20,736 nucleotides of DNA from Pseudomonadota bacterium (GCA_023416515.1 JAEZHP010000040.1:1-20736), one strand, 5' to 3'; shown: positions 7,791 through 15,907, numbered from the stretch's first letter. Made by a program: numbers and translations. The notes: generated from the sequence alone by a model not told the origin.

Positions 7791-8558
7791 ATGTTCGAGA
7801 CGTGCAACATGTTGTGGATCGGCCCGAGGCTTGGCCGCGTCGAGCGCGCCTGCATCCGCTCGGTCCTGCGCCAGGGCCACCCGCTCACCTTGTGGTGCTA
7901 TGCTCGTCCCGCGGACGTCCCCGAGGGCGTGGAACTCGCCGACGCCCGCACAATCCTGCCCGAGCACAGCATAGTCAGGCACTATTCGGGAAGTGTGTCG
8001 CTATTTTCCAACTGGTTTCGTTACCGGCTTCAGGAGCTCGGCAAGGGCATCTGGCTCGACACGGACATCTACCTCTTCAAGCCGATCCCTTATGCCGAGT
8101 ACCTCCTGACCGGTTATGAGCCTGGGCGGATCAACAGCGCCCCGTTGCGGATCCCTTTCGACTCGCCGCTGCTCCCGCCCTTGCTCGCGCTGTTCGAGCA
8201 GCAAAGGGTGCCGCCGTGGCTGCCCCTGCGCTCCCGGGCCGCTGCGCAGTGGCGCAGGCTCCGCACCGGCAAGGCCGACCTGACTTTGATGCCGTGGGGA
8301 GTCGCCGGACCGCTGGCCGTGACGGCCCTGGCGAAACGCTACGGACTGATGGGGCTCGCCTCGCCTTCGGAGACCTTCCATCCCTATGCGTGGACCGAGG
8401 CGGACTGGATCCGCGACCCGGCGCGATCCCTGGACGAAAGGGCGACCGACGCGACGATCGGAATCCACCTTTGGAACGAGCGGATCAAGGGCTTCAAGGA
8501 GGAGCCCGCGCGGCCAGGCTCATTCCTAGCCCGGCTTCAAGAAGAGGGGGCCGCATAG
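7791..8558 (+). CDS. DXD-motif glycosyltransferase (GT32/Gb3-synthase-like)
   Basis: A 255-residue cytoplasmic glycosyltransferase of the sugar-transferase type that carries a DXD motif. The N-terminus (NMLWIG, then RVERACIRSVLRQGHPLTLWCY) is the donor-binding Rossmann-like start. FSNWFRYRLQELGKGIWLDTDIYLFKP contains the metal- and nucleotide-sugar-binding Asp90-Thr-Asp92, and a late GIHLWNE motif is typical of this group. Related enzymes add hexoses to lipopolysaccharide, capsule or other surface glycans; the acceptor is unknown here. The start at 7791 has an excellent SD (GGGGGAAGG at 7777-7785) and lies 31 bases after the OmpA-domain gene, so the three genes probably form one unit acting on the cell surface. 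It converges on the alkA-like gene with a 26-base gap. Confidence 0.85.
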   Translation: MFETCNMLWIGPRLGRVERACIRSVLRQGHPLTLWCYARPADVPEGVELADARTILPEHSIVRHYSGSVSLFSNWFRYRLQELGKGIWLDTDIYLFKPIPYAEYLLTGYEPGRINSAPLRIPFDSPLLPPLLALFEQQRVPPWLPLRSRAAAQWRRLRTGKADLTLMPWGVAGPLAVTALAKRYGLMGLASPSETFHPYAWTEADWIRDPARSLDERATDATIGIHLWNERIKGFKEEPARPGSFLARLQEEGAA

Positions 8559-8584
8559 GCGCGAGGGTCTGTGGCGGCTGCCGC

Positions 8585-9214
<630 letters not shown>

Positions 9215-9295
9215 CCCATCCTCCTTGCGTGCCGGCGCGGGGCTAGCATAGACGCCGCTCAAGTCCTCTCATTTCCTGCGTCCAAAGGAGCCGCG

Positions 9296-9613
9296 ATGCC
9301 GCGCCTTACCATCATCACCCGCGACGGCGAGAGCCATGAGGTGGAGGCGCGAGTCGGCTGGAGCGTGATGGAGAATATCCGCGACCATGGCTTCGACGAG
9401 CTTCTCGCGCTGTGCGGCGGCTGCTGCTCGTGCGCGACCTGCCACGTCCATGTCGACCCGGAGTGGGCGGACAGGCTGAAGCCGAGGACCGCCGACGAGG
9501 ACGATCTGCTCGACACGTCGGAGCACAAGGTCGGGGCGAGCCGGCTTTCGTGCCAGATCCTGTTCACCCCGGAGATGGACGGTCTGACCGTAAAGATCGC
9601 GCCCGAGGATTGA
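9296..9613 (+). CDS. 2Fe-2S ferredoxin, adrenodoxin type
   Basis: A 105-residue electron carrier with the vertebrate/adrenodoxin-type cluster motif C-x5-C-x2-C ... C: Cys40, Cys46, Cys49 and Cys86. Extra cysteines at 43 and 44 lie inside the loop. The following HVHVDPEWADRL and SRLSCQI segments are typical of bacterial ferredoxins that serve cytochrome P450s, Fe-S assembly or ring hydroxylases. No partner reductase or P450 is in the window, so the acceptor is unknown. The start at 9296 is fixed by AAAGGAG at 9284-9290; in-frame sequence further upstream is not ferredoxin-like. The stop is followed at once by the long inverted repeat shared with rlmB. Confidence 0.93.
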   Translation: MPRLTIITRDGESHEVEARVGWSVMENIRDHGFDELLALCGGCCSCATCHVHVDPEWADRLKPRTADEDDLLDTSEHKVGASRLSCQILFTPEMDGLTVKIAPED

Positions 9614-9732
9614 TCCTCCCCGGAACGGGGAGGTGGCAGCGCGAAGCGCTGACGGAGGGGCGGCGCCGAGCTTTGTGCCAGCCCCTCCACCACCGCCTTC
9701 GGCGGCGGTCCCCCTCCCCGTTCCGGGGAGGA
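9614..9732. repeat. Long intergenic inverted repeat, likely bidirectional terminator
   Basis: A perfect 20-bp inverted repeat, TCCTCCCCGGAACGGGGAGG (9614-9633) and its complement (9713-9732), encloses several nested hairpins: AGCGC-gaa-GCGCT (9638-9650), GGAGGGGC/GCCCCTCC (9654-9661 and 9681-9688), and a CCGCC-ttc-GGCGG stem near 9694-9706. It fills almost the entire gap between the convergent ferredoxin and rlmB stops. Dispersed GC-rich repeats of this sort are frequent between sphingomonad genes. Termination in both directions is inferred. Confidence 0.8.
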
Positions 9733-9733
9733 G

Positions 9734-10474
9734 CTAGCTCGCAGCCCTTGCAGCGTACAGCGCGATCGCGGCGGCGTTGGAGACGTTGAGGCTCTCCATC
9801 TTGCCGCTGATCGGCAGCTTGGCGAGGGCGTCGCAATGGGCCGCGGTGTTGGGCCGCATGCCTTCGCCTTCGGCCCCGAGCACCAGCGCGACCCGAGCCG
9901 GGCCCAGCGCTTCCTGCAAGGTCGTGTCGGCGTCACCGGTCAGGCCGATCCGCCAGAAGCCGGCCTCGGCAATCTCCTCCAGCGCCCGCGCCAGATTGAC
10001 GACTCGCACCCAGGGCACCGTCTCGAGCGCACCGCTCGCGGCCTTGGCGAGAGCGCCCGATTCCGGCGGCGCGTGGCGGTCCTGGGTGACGATCCCGAGG
10101 GCATCGAACGCCGCCGCCGAGCGAAGGATCGCGCCGACATTGTGAGGGTCGGTGACCTGGTCGAGGACCAAAAGCGGCCGGCCGTCCTCCGCCTCGTCGA
10201 GAAGGTCGGCGAGAAGCATGTCGTCGAGCCGCTCGACCTCCGCCACCGCGCCCTGGTGAGGCGCGTCGCCGGGCACCAGCCGGGCAAGGTCGGCCGCCTC
10301 GGCATAGGTGACCGGGATCTCCTTGGGCGGCACCAGATACTCGGCCGCCTCGCGGGTCAGCCACATGCGGACGATCCGCCGCTCGGGATTGTCGAGCGCC
10401 GCGGCGACCGCGTGGCGGCCCCAGAAACGGGGCCGGTTCTCGGGCTTGCTCTGCTGGCGGGCCTTGCGTCGCAC
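9734..10474 (-). CDS. rlmB: 23S rRNA (guanosine-2'-O-)-methyltransferase RlmB, TrmH family
   Basis: A 246-residue SPOUT-class methyltransferase. RlmB methylates the 2'-O of a guanosine in the peptidyl-transferase region of 23S rRNA (G2251 in E. coli). Residues about 16-85 are the substrate-binding domain, beginning WGRHAVAAAL. The catalytic domain shows all three SPOUT motifs: LDQVTDPHNVGAILRSAAAF with Asn112 and Arg118, LVLGAEGEGM (about 198-207), and LPISGKMESLNVSNAAAIALY (about 220-240), which form the trefoil knot. The GTG start directly abuts the TGA of the M28 peptidase gene, and GGAGGA lies inside the end of that gene, so the two are probably translationally coupled. A generic TrmH-family name would also fit, but the length and domain order favour RlmB. 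Confidence 0.88.
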   Translation of the reverse strand: MRRKARQQSKPENRPRFWGRHAVAAALDNPERRIVRMWLTREAAEYLVPPKEIPVTYAEAADLARLVPGDAPHQGAVAEVERLDDMLLADLLDEAEDGRPLLVLDQVTDPHNVGAILRSAAAFDALGIVTQDRHAPPESGALAKAASGALETVPWVRVVNLARALEEIAEAGFWRIGLTGDADTTLQEALGPARVALVLGAEGEGMRPNTAAHCDALAKLPISGKMESLNVSNAAAIALYAARAAS

Positions 10475-12088
10475 TCAGTCCTCCGCGGGATATTCGAACG
10501 GGTCGGTCGGGCGCGGCTGCTGCGGAAGCGGCATTCGCGGCAGCGCTTCGTCGCGGGTCGCCGCGTTGAGCAGGAACGCGGCCATGATCACCGACGCCTG
10601 CTTCAAGTCCTCGGGCTTCAGATGGTCGTAGCTGTCGAGGCTCGTATGGTGGAGGCGGCTGCCATAATCGAGCGGGTCCTGGATGAACTGGTAGGCGGGC
10701 AGGCCGACCTGCTGCATGTAGACATGGTCGGTGCCTCCGGTGGACGCGATCGCGACGCTGGTCGCGCCAAGGCTGGCGAACGGGGCCAGCCATTCCTGGA
10801 AGATCGGAACCGCCGCGACATTGCCCTCCGCATGGATTCCGCGGATCCGACCCGAGCCGTTGTCGAGGTTGAAATAAGCGACGAGGTCGCGGTGCCCGGG
10901 CAGCGGAGTGATCGGGTAGCGATAGCGCCAGGTCCGGTTGCTCGGCAGGTTGGCATAGGCCGGGCGATTCTCGGGCGGCCGCGAGGCGAGGTGGCGCTCG
11001 ACATAAGCGAGCGAGCCGAGGATGCCCTGCTCCTCGCCGCTCCACAAAGCGAAGCGGATGGTGCGCTTGGGCCGGACGCCGAGCCTGCGAAGGATCCGGG
11101 CGGCCTCCATCACCACGGCGCTTCCGGCGGCATTGTCGACGGCGCCGTCGGAGGCGACCCAGGAATCGAGATGGGCGCCTGCCATGACATAGCCTGCGCG
11201 CGGGTCGGTGCCCGGGATCTCGGCGATGATGTTGTAGGCGTTGGTGTCCTCGTCGTGAAAGCGGACGTCGCTCATCAGCTCCAGGGTCGGCGGCGTATCG
11301 GTGCGGGCCAGGCGGGCGAGGCGGCGATAATCCTCGGCGGCGAGCTCGACTCCCGGAAGGCGCGGGGTTCGGCCGGACTGGTAGGTGTAGCCGGCGCCGT
11401 GGACGAGGCCGCCGTCGCGATAGGACATGCGCGCCCAGGCGACCGCCCCTTCCTCGGCGAGGAAGGCGTCGAGCCGCTCGGCGAAGTCGGCGCGCGACAG
11501 CGCCCGCTCGATCTGGATCGGCGAATAATTGGGCTGCTGGTAGGTGTTGCGCTCGCGCAGATTCTCGTCGGTCAAACGGCGGAAGGCCGGCTCGGTCGGA
11601 TCGCTGGCCGCATTGGGGCGGCTGATCATCACGATCTTGCCGCGAAGCTGGCCGCGCCAACGGGCGAAATCCTCGACCTCGTCGATTGGAGCGACGATGA
11701 CCGGAGCGCTGATCGTGCCGTTGGTCGCGGGGGTCCAGGCGACCGGGATCGAGCGCAGGGTCAGAGTGCGGGGCGCCGTCATCCGGGCGGAGGACGACAC
11801 GATCGACCAGCCGCGCCCGAACTCGAAGCCTTCGGCGTGGACGTTGGTGAGGCCCCAGTCGCGGAAGCGCTGCTGGGTCCAGCGCTCGGCCTCGCGCATC
11901 GCCGGGGAGTTGGTCAGCCGGCCGCCGATGCGGTCGGTCAGGTGAGCCGCCGTCTCCATCACCTCGGAGCGATTCATGCCCTCGTCGAGAATTCGGTTCA
12001 TCTGGCTGCGGTCGGCCTGCTGCGCCGTCGCTGGAATGGCGATGCTTGCGGTCGAGACTGCAGCGAGAAGAGCGAGAGCAAGGCGCAT
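10475..12088 (-). CDS. M28 family zinc aminopeptidase, exported
   Basis: A 537-residue secreted peptidase. The signal peptide covers residues 1-22 (cleavage near ATA-QQ). A PA-type insert domain probably lies at about 110-250. The catalytic M28 domain supplies the two-zinc site: His306 and Asp308 in AGAHLDSW, Asp318 in DGAVDNAAGS, Glu352 and Glu353 in WSGEEQG, and His481 in HHTSLDSYDHL. GGTDH near 451-455 is also typical. Such enzymes release N-terminal residues from peptides in the periplasm or outside the cell. The ATG at 12088 follows AGGGGA at a somewhat long spacing. The gene abuts rlmB, which is an unusual functional pairing, so shared transcription rather than shared function is likely. 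Confidence 0.92.
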   Translation of the reverse strand: MRLALALLAAVSTASIAIPATAQQADRSQMNRILDEGMNRSEVMETAAHLTDRIGGRLTNSPAMREAERWTQQRFRDWGLTNVHAEGFEFGRGWSIVSSSARMTAPRTLTLRSIPVAWTPATNGTISAPVIVAPIDEVEDFARWRGQLRGKIVMISRPNAASDPTEPAFRRLTDENLRERNTYQQPNYSPIQIERALSRADFAERLDAFLAEEGAVAWARMSYRDGGLVHGAGYTYQSGRTPRLPGVELAAEDYRRLARLARTDTPPTLELMSDVRFHDEDTNAYNIIAEIPGTDPRAGYVMAGAHLDSWVASDGAVDNAAGSAVVMEAARILRRLGVRPKRTIRFALWSGEEQGILGSLAYVERHLASRPPENRPAYANLPSNRTWRYRYPITPLPGHRDLVAYFNLDNGSGRIRGIHAEGNVAAVPIFQEWLAPFASLGATSVAIASTGGTDHVYMQQVGLPAYQFIQDPLDYGSRLHHTSLDSYDHLKPEDLKQASVIMAAFLLNAATRDEALPRMPLPQQPRPTDPFEYPAED

Positions 12089-12165
12089 GAGCGGCGAAAT
12101 CCCCTGTTGGAAGCCGCAACCGTCTAGGTGGCGCCCCCGCGTCGGGCAAGCCGGGGCGCGAGCCG

Positions 12166-12195
12166 TTGACAGGCGCCCGCCCTTTCGCCAATGGA
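12166..12195 (+). promoter_or_regulatory. Candidate promoter for tRNA-Tyr
   Basis: A consensus -35 TTGACA occurs at 12166-12171. A -10 at the right spacing is poor (AATGGA, 12190-12195). CTATCT at 12205-12210 is a second -10 candidate, lying 14 bases before the tRNA. Confidence 0.3.
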
Positions 12196-12223
12196 GCGCC
12201 CTCCCTATCTCAGGGCCTCCAAT

Positions 12224-12310
12224 GGACAGGTGGCCGAGTGGTTAAAGGCAGCAGACTGTAAATCTGCCCGGGTTTCCCGTACGCTGGTTCGAATCCAGCC
12301 CTGTCCACCA
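12224..12310 (+). tRNA. tRNA-Tyr (GTA)
   Basis: A complete class II tRNA. The acceptor stem GGACAGG (12224-12230) pairs perfectly with CCTGTCC (12300-12306), followed by A and an encoded CCA (12308-12310). The anticodon GTA is at 12258-12260 in the stem-loop CAGACT-GTA-AATCTG. A long variable arm follows, and the T arm GGTTCGAATCC is standard. The long variable arm and GTA anticodon identify tyrosine. It is undamaged, and its 3' end faces the integrase gene. Confidence 0.97.
12280..12310. other. Probable attachment site at tRNA-Tyr 3' end
   Basis: The T arm and acceptor 3' half of the tRNA gene lie next to an integrase gene reading toward it, the usual arrangement for integration into a tRNA gene. 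Integration normally leaves a direct repeat of this sequence at the far border. I did not find that copy, so the exact core is unknown. Confidence 0.5.
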
Positions 12311-12315
12311 CCTCT

Positions 12316-12340
12316 AAGTGCTTCCTTATGAAGCACTTTT
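12316..12340 (+). terminator. Terminator of tRNA-Tyr
   Basis: AAGTGCTTC (12316-12324) and GAAGCACTT (12330-12338) form a perfect 9-bp stem with a 5-base loop and run into TTTT, six bases after the CCA. It may also stop transcription arriving from the integrase side. Confidence 0.8.
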
Positions 12341-12369
12341 CTAAATCGCCAGCTAACTGCCTTTGATCC

Positions 12370-13551
12370 CTAGTCGGCGGCCCCGTGTAATTCTGGTGTA
12401 GTGGCGTCCGGGATGGCCATGTTCAGGGTGCCAAGCGCATCCTGCACGTGCTGGCCAAACAAATGCACGTAATGGAGCACCTGCGAGGGCGTTTTGTGAC
12501 CGCTAATCTTCTGGATCGTCGGGATATCCGTCTTCGCCATCACAAGCGCACTGATCGCGGTGTGGCGCATGATATGGGGGGTGCAAAGTTTTGGATCGAG
12601 CTTTGCGCGCTTCACGATACGCGCGAAAGGTTCGCGCATGTCCGGCCGGTGAGGGGTCTTGCAGGTTTTGCGGGCCGCCGGGAAAATCCACCCGTCGGGA
12701 TCAGTCTCCATTTTCCGTTGGCGAGCGAGCGCATCCCTTAGCGCGGGAGTAATCGGCTGCTGGCGCTCGCCGGCCTTGGCTTTGTCAATCCAGATGAAGC
12801 AATTCTCAAAATCGACCTCGTCATAACGCCTGCGCACAATTTCCGAGTGACGCATTGAAGCGTTCAAACCGAAGAGGACGAACAGCCAGGCCCGGCCGTC
12901 CTGATCTTCGGCCGCCGCTTTCAGCAGGCGTTGGCGCTGGGCGATTGTCAGGATTCGGATCTGCTTCCTAGCTTCCTTCTCCTTCGGGATCTCAGGGAGG
13001 TCATCCTTCTTCATCCATCCCCAATCTTTCGATGCAGCCCGGTTCAGAAGGTGAGACAGCGTCGACATCTCCCTGTTGATCGTCGCGTCGCTGGCCCCTT
13101 CATTGATACGATGCTGCCGATACTGACCGAGGCGATAGCCTGTGATCTTGTCGAGGCGATCACGACCCAGGAATGGGACGAGGCGCTGGCGGAGATGGCG
13201 CCGCTTGTTCTTCATATCCTTGCCGCCCGAGGACTCCATCCGCTCGATGTAATCCGTCGCCGCCTGCGCAAAGGACCTGTGGAGCTTGCGACCTTCGGGG
13301 AGGCTAAGCCGGTCAGCGCGTGCGTCCGTTCTAAGCTGCTCAATGAGACGTTCGGCTGTTCCGCGAGTCACCCCTTCGCTAGCTCGACCCACGACGCGGT
13401 GGATACGCTTGCCATCGACCATGATGTTGATTGACCAGCGCAAATCGCCGTTGGCCAGCTTCTCCGCTGTAATGCCGTGCTCGGTGGCGCGCTCACCTGA
13501 GGTGAGCGCGCGTAGTACTCGGCTGTCGAGCTTGGCAAAGCGCAATGCCAT
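12370..13551 (-). CDS. Tyrosine recombinase integrase
   Basis: A 393-residue site-specific recombinase of the phage-integrase family. Residues about 90-180 form the core-binding SAM-like domain. The catalytic domain from about 200 has Arg234 in NASMRHSEI, a Lys at 257 or 259, His326 and Arg329 in HIMRHT, His352 in ISGHKT, and the nucleophile Tyr361 in VLHYVHL. All catalytic residues are present and the frame is open, so the enzyme should be active. The N-terminus (about 25-80) probably binds arm-type sites. Its ATG overlaps the TAA of the RHH gene by one base (TAATG), so the two are coupled. It reads toward the tRNA-Tyr gene, the presumed target. Confidence 0.95.
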   Translation of the reverse strand: MALRFAKLDSRVLRALTSGERATEHGITAEKLANGDLRWSINIMVDGKRIHRVVGRASEGVTRGTAERLIEQLRTDARADRLSLPEGRKLHRSFAQAATDYIERMESSGGKDMKNKRRHLRQRLVPFLGRDRLDKITGYRLGQYRQHRINEGASDATINREMSTLSHLLNRAASKDWGWMKKDDLPEIPKEKEARKQIRILTIAQRQRLLKAAAEDQDGRAWLFVLFGLNASMRHSEIVRRRYDEVDFENCFIWIDKAKAGERQQPITPALRDALARQRKMETDPDGWIFPAARKTCKTPHRPDMREPFARIVKRAKLDPKLCTPHIMRHTAISALVMAKTDIPTIQKISGHKTPSQVLHYVHLFGQHVQDALGTLNMAIPDATTPELHGAAD

Positions 13552-14096
13552 TAACGTTTCACCGTGGCAGGACCGTGGGCGACGGCAAGAGACCCCTGGG
13601 CCAGGCTAGAGCCCAGCTCGTACGCACGCTGAAGCGCGGCTTCATAGTCACGGACTTGCGCGGCGAGGTCGGGATCGAGGTCACCCATGTTCTGCCGGTC
13701 GAGGACATCTGCGGTGGCATAGCGAGTGATTTCGTCGTCAGGCGGCGTCGGAGACAAAGCTCTAATTGCACTGTTCACGGCGGCATTCACGGCGGTGGCC
13801 GTCAGATAATCGTCTCGCCAGCTCTTGCGTGTCCGGGCCTCGATAGACTGAATCACGCCAGCCAAGAGACGAAGCAGCACCGCCGTGTCTGAGCCTCCCA
13901 ATACCGAGTCTTCCAAGAACGTCCGATCGATTCGGGCGACAGCCTCTTGAGCGAGCGACCAGCCATTCCTGTCGGCCTCCCGCTCGAGCTGCGCCCTTTG
14001 ATCGGCTGAAAATCGAAGCGTGACGACCGGCCTTGCGCCTTGGGTCAGAGGCTTTCTCGGGCGGCCTCGGGGCCGAGTGGTTGTGTCGCTCTTCAT
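13551..14096 (-). CDS. Ribbon-helix-helix-like DNA-binding protein with AT-hook
   Basis: A 181-residue protein of the element. Residues 8-16 (RPRGRPRKP) are a canonical AT-hook. Residues about 23-62 (PVVTLRFSADQRAQLERE, then NGWSLAQEAVARID) look like a ribbon-helix-helix or Arc-type fold, a strand followed by two helices. The remaining 115 or so residues are predicted mainly helical and match nothing I recognise. I start it at the ATG at 14096, which has AGAAG upstream; an in-frame TTG at 14117 would extend it by seven residues. It is transcribed with integrase and lies opposite the HTH gene across an AT-rich promoter region. It is probably a repressor or a recombination-accessory protein; which one is inference. 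Confidence 0.75.
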   Translation of the reverse strand: MKSDTTTRPRGRPRKPLTQGARPVVTLRFSADQRAQLEREADRNGWSLAQEAVARIDRTFLEDSVLGGSDTAVLLRLLAGVIQSIEARTRKSWRDDYLTATAVNAAVNSAIRALSPTPPDDEITRYATADVLDRQNMGDLDPDLAAQVRDYEAALQRAYELGSSLAQGSLAVAHGPATVKR

Positions 14097-14101
14097 AATT
14101 T

Positions 14102-14160
14102 CTTCTCGTACGAACAAAATCGCTTGTCAATCGATATAGCCCTATTATATTCTATAAAGA
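14102..14160. promoter_or_regulatory. AT-rich divergent promoter region of the element
   Basis: For the plus strand TTGTCA (14124-14129), a 16-base spacer and TATATT (14146-14151) form a good sigma-70 promoter for the HTH-helicase genes. On the minus strand a perfect TATAAT (14149-14144) overlaps it but has no clear -35. The 8-base palindrome TCGTACGA (14107-14114) is a possible operator. The local AT content is far above that of the window. Confidence 0.6.
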
Positions 14161-14179
14161 ACGAAATATGGGGGTCGCG

Positions 14180-14392
14180 ATGAATTTGGAAGAAGTGAGA
14201 GTTCGAATCCTGCCAGATGGGCGCGTGCCCCGTGCGGACGCAGCCCGTTTCCTGGGTCTTGCCACCGCGACTATGGCGGCTTGGAGCGTCAAAGGGATCG
14301 GGCCCCTGCCGCGCCGGGTAGGCGGACGAGTCTATTATTATCTCCGCGACCTCGAGGCCTTTCGGGACACCGGCGCCCGCGTGGCGAACTGA
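14180..14392 (+). CDS. Small HTH protein, AlpA/excisionase-like
   Basis: A 70-residue DNA-binding protein with a MerR/excisionase-type winged helix. VPRADAARFLGLATATMAAW is the helix-turn-helix, followed by the wing KGIGPLPRRVGGRVYYYLRDLEAF. Such proteins in satellites and islands activate or excise the element (AlpA, Xis). The ATG at 14180 is chosen over 14168 because GGGGG lies between them at SD distance. It is the first gene of the rightward unit, 16 bases before the helicase gene, under the AT-rich promoter. Whether it is an activator of integrase or a recombination directionality factor cannot be decided. Confidence 0.8.
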   Translation: MNLEEVRVRILPDGRVPRADAARFLGLATATMAAWSVKGIGPLPRRVGGRVYYYLRDLEAFRDTGARVAN

Positions 14393-14408
14393 CCTGTCCG
14401 GTGTGATC

Positions 14409-15797
14409 ATGGAACACGGTCCGATCAAGGCAGCCCATGAGGTTCAGCCTGCCAGCATAGGAATCACGCCGCCCACGCTCGGGGCGGCGCCGACAGACGG
14501 CATGCACCGGCTCGAGGATTTCTATTCCTTCATGCCCGCCGGCAAATACATCTTCAGGCCAACCGGCGACCTCTGGTCGGCAAAATCGGTGAATGCCAGC
14601 GTCCCTCCAAAAGTCAGAGCCGGCAAACCGGGTGAAAAGCCCAAGATCATCTCGGCGACTTCCGTTCTCGATCGCGAGCGAAGAGTCGAACAAATGACTT
14701 GGGCACCCGGCCAACCGTTAGTCGTGGAAGGTAAGGTGGTCCGCGATGGCGGCTGGATCGACGAGCCTAATTGCGCCGTCTTCAATCGGTACGTGCCACC
14801 GCAGGACGGCACAGGTGATCCAGCGCGTGCTGGGTCATGGGTGGACCACGTCAAGCTCATCTATCCGGACGAGCATCATCATATCATTTCCTGGCTCGCG
14901 CATCGAGCGCAACGACCTGGCGAGAAAATCAACCATGCGCTCGTGCTTGGCGGCGCGCAGGGAATCGGAAAGGATACGTTGCTCGAACCGGTGAAAGCAG
15001 CAGTGGGATCCTGGAACTTTCAGGAAGTCTCACCGCAGAACCTTTTGGGGAGGTTCAACGGGTTCCTCAAGAGCGTTATTCTTCGGGTCAGCGAGGCTCG
15101 CGATCTGGGCGATTTCGATCGCTATACATTCTATGATCACATGAAAACCTACACCGCCGCTCCACCAGACGTATTGAGGGTGGATGAGAAGAACGTGCCG
15201 GAATATGCAATCTTCAACGTGTGCGGTGTCATTATCACTACAAATCACAAGTCGGATGGCATCTATCTTCCGCCCGATGACCGAAGGCATTTCGTTGCTT
15301 GGTCGGAAAAGTCGCGCGAGTACTTCACGTCAGACTACTGGAATAATCTGTACCGATGGCTCGCCGATGGCGGCCGCGAGCATGTTGTAGCTTACCTTCG
15401 CTCGTTCGATCTCTCGGGGTTTGACGCTAAGGCGCCTCCGCCCAAAACCGCCGCGTTCCTCGCGATTGTCGACTCAAATCGTGCTCCCGAACAGGCGGAA
15501 CTCGCCGACGCACTCGATCAGCTCAACTGGCCGGCCGCGACCACGCTGGGTGAGATCGCCGAGGCCGCCTCGCTAGATTTTGCAGAGTTCCTGCTGGATC
15601 GGAGGAATAGCCGCAAGGTGCCCCACCGGCTGGAAGAGAGCGATTACGTCAAGTTTCGCAACGCCGGCGCGAATGATGGGTTGTGGAAGGTGAAGGGCCG
15701 CCGAGTTGCTATCTACGTGCGAAAGCACCTTTCACAATCGGAGGCTCGTGACGCCGTCGACGGCTACCTCAAGAAGGTGGTGAAGTCGGTGAAGTAG
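14409..15797 (+). CDS. DUF5906 SF3-type replicative helicase (primase-helicase family)
   Basis: A 462-residue ATPase of the phage/plasmid primase-helicase group. The Walker A loop GGAQGIGKDT lies at about 181-190. A Walker-B-like strand with ILRVSEARD (about 225-232) is followed by the sensor IITTNHKSDGIYLP (about 275-288) and the Arg finger region PDDRRHFVAW, as in DUF5906 and SF3 helicases. The N-terminal 140 residues are not a recognisable TOPRIM or archaeo-eukaryotic primase, so the protein may be a helicase or initiator only. The C-terminal 80 residues may bind DNA. GTG 14403 and ATG 14409 are both possible starts, with only weak SD signals. The last codons (KSVK and stop) lie inside a 9-bp tandem repeat. 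It is likely to open the element's origin. Confidence 0.85.
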   Translation: MEHGPIKAAHEVQPASIGITPPTLGAAPTDGMHRLEDFYSFMPAGKYIFRPTGDLWSAKSVNASVPPKVRAGKPGEKPKIISATSVLDRERRVEQMTWAPGQPLVVEGKVVRDGGWIDEPNCAVFNRYVPPQDGTGDPARAGSWVDHVKLIYPDEHHHIISWLAHRAQRPGEKINHALVLGGAQGIGKDTLLEPVKAAVGSWNFQEVSPQNLLGRFNGFLKSVILRVSEARDLGDFDRYTFYDHMKTYTAAPPDVLRVDEKNVPEYAIFNVCGVIITTNHKSDGIYLPPDDRRHFVAWSEKSREYFTSDYWNNLYRWLADGGREHVVAYLRSFDLSGFDAKAPPPKTAAFLAIVDSNRAPEQAELADALDQLNWPAATTLGEIAEAASLDFAEFLLDRRNSRKVPHRLEESDYVKFRNAGANDGLWKVKGRRVAIYVRKHLSQSEARDAVDGYLKKVVKSVK

Positions 15798-15815
15798 GTG
15801 AAGTAGGTGAAGTAG
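15780..15815 (+). repeat. 9-bp tandem repeats (iteron-like) at the helicase 3' end
   Basis: Four consecutive units run from 15780 to 15815: GTGAAGTCG once, then GTGAAGTAG three times, with a partial GTGATT following. The TAG stop of the helicase gene (15795-15797) is the end of the second unit. Direct repeats beside a replication initiator gene suggest iterons, but this is inference. Confidence 0.85.
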
Positions 15816-15907
15816 GTGATTCCGCATCTGCATCACCCGTTTGGGCTTCCTTGCCCCAAGCCGGAATCTGCGAATAGGAAGGCGGGATCTGCAATCACCT
15901 ACTTCAC
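15807..15907. repeat. 15-bp inverted repeat flanking a 71-base spacer
   Basis: GTGAAGTAGGTGATT (15807-15821) recurs as its exact complement AATCACCTACTTCAC at 15893-15907. The left arm is the last unit of the tandem repeats. A smaller stem with TTGGG and CCCCAA lies in the spacer. It could be an origin hairpin, a protein-binding pair, or an element end. Confidence 0.85.

Noticed and set aside
9836..12127. A very long open frame on the plus strand opposite rlmB and the M28 peptidase
   Set aside because: It is a high-GC antisense shadow. The minus-strand frames carry complete motif sets for known families, and the antisense translation shows only Gly/Arg/Val-rich sequence.
14201..14210. GTTCGAATCC, identical to the T-loop of the tRNA-Tyr gene, as a possible attachment site or tRNA remnant
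   Set aside because: It lies inside the coding sequence of the small HTH gene and the match barely extends beyond it. A border here would split the element's own genes.
15780..15815. The tandem repeat as a CRISPR array
   Set aside because: Units are 9 bases with no spacers between them, and no cas genes are present.
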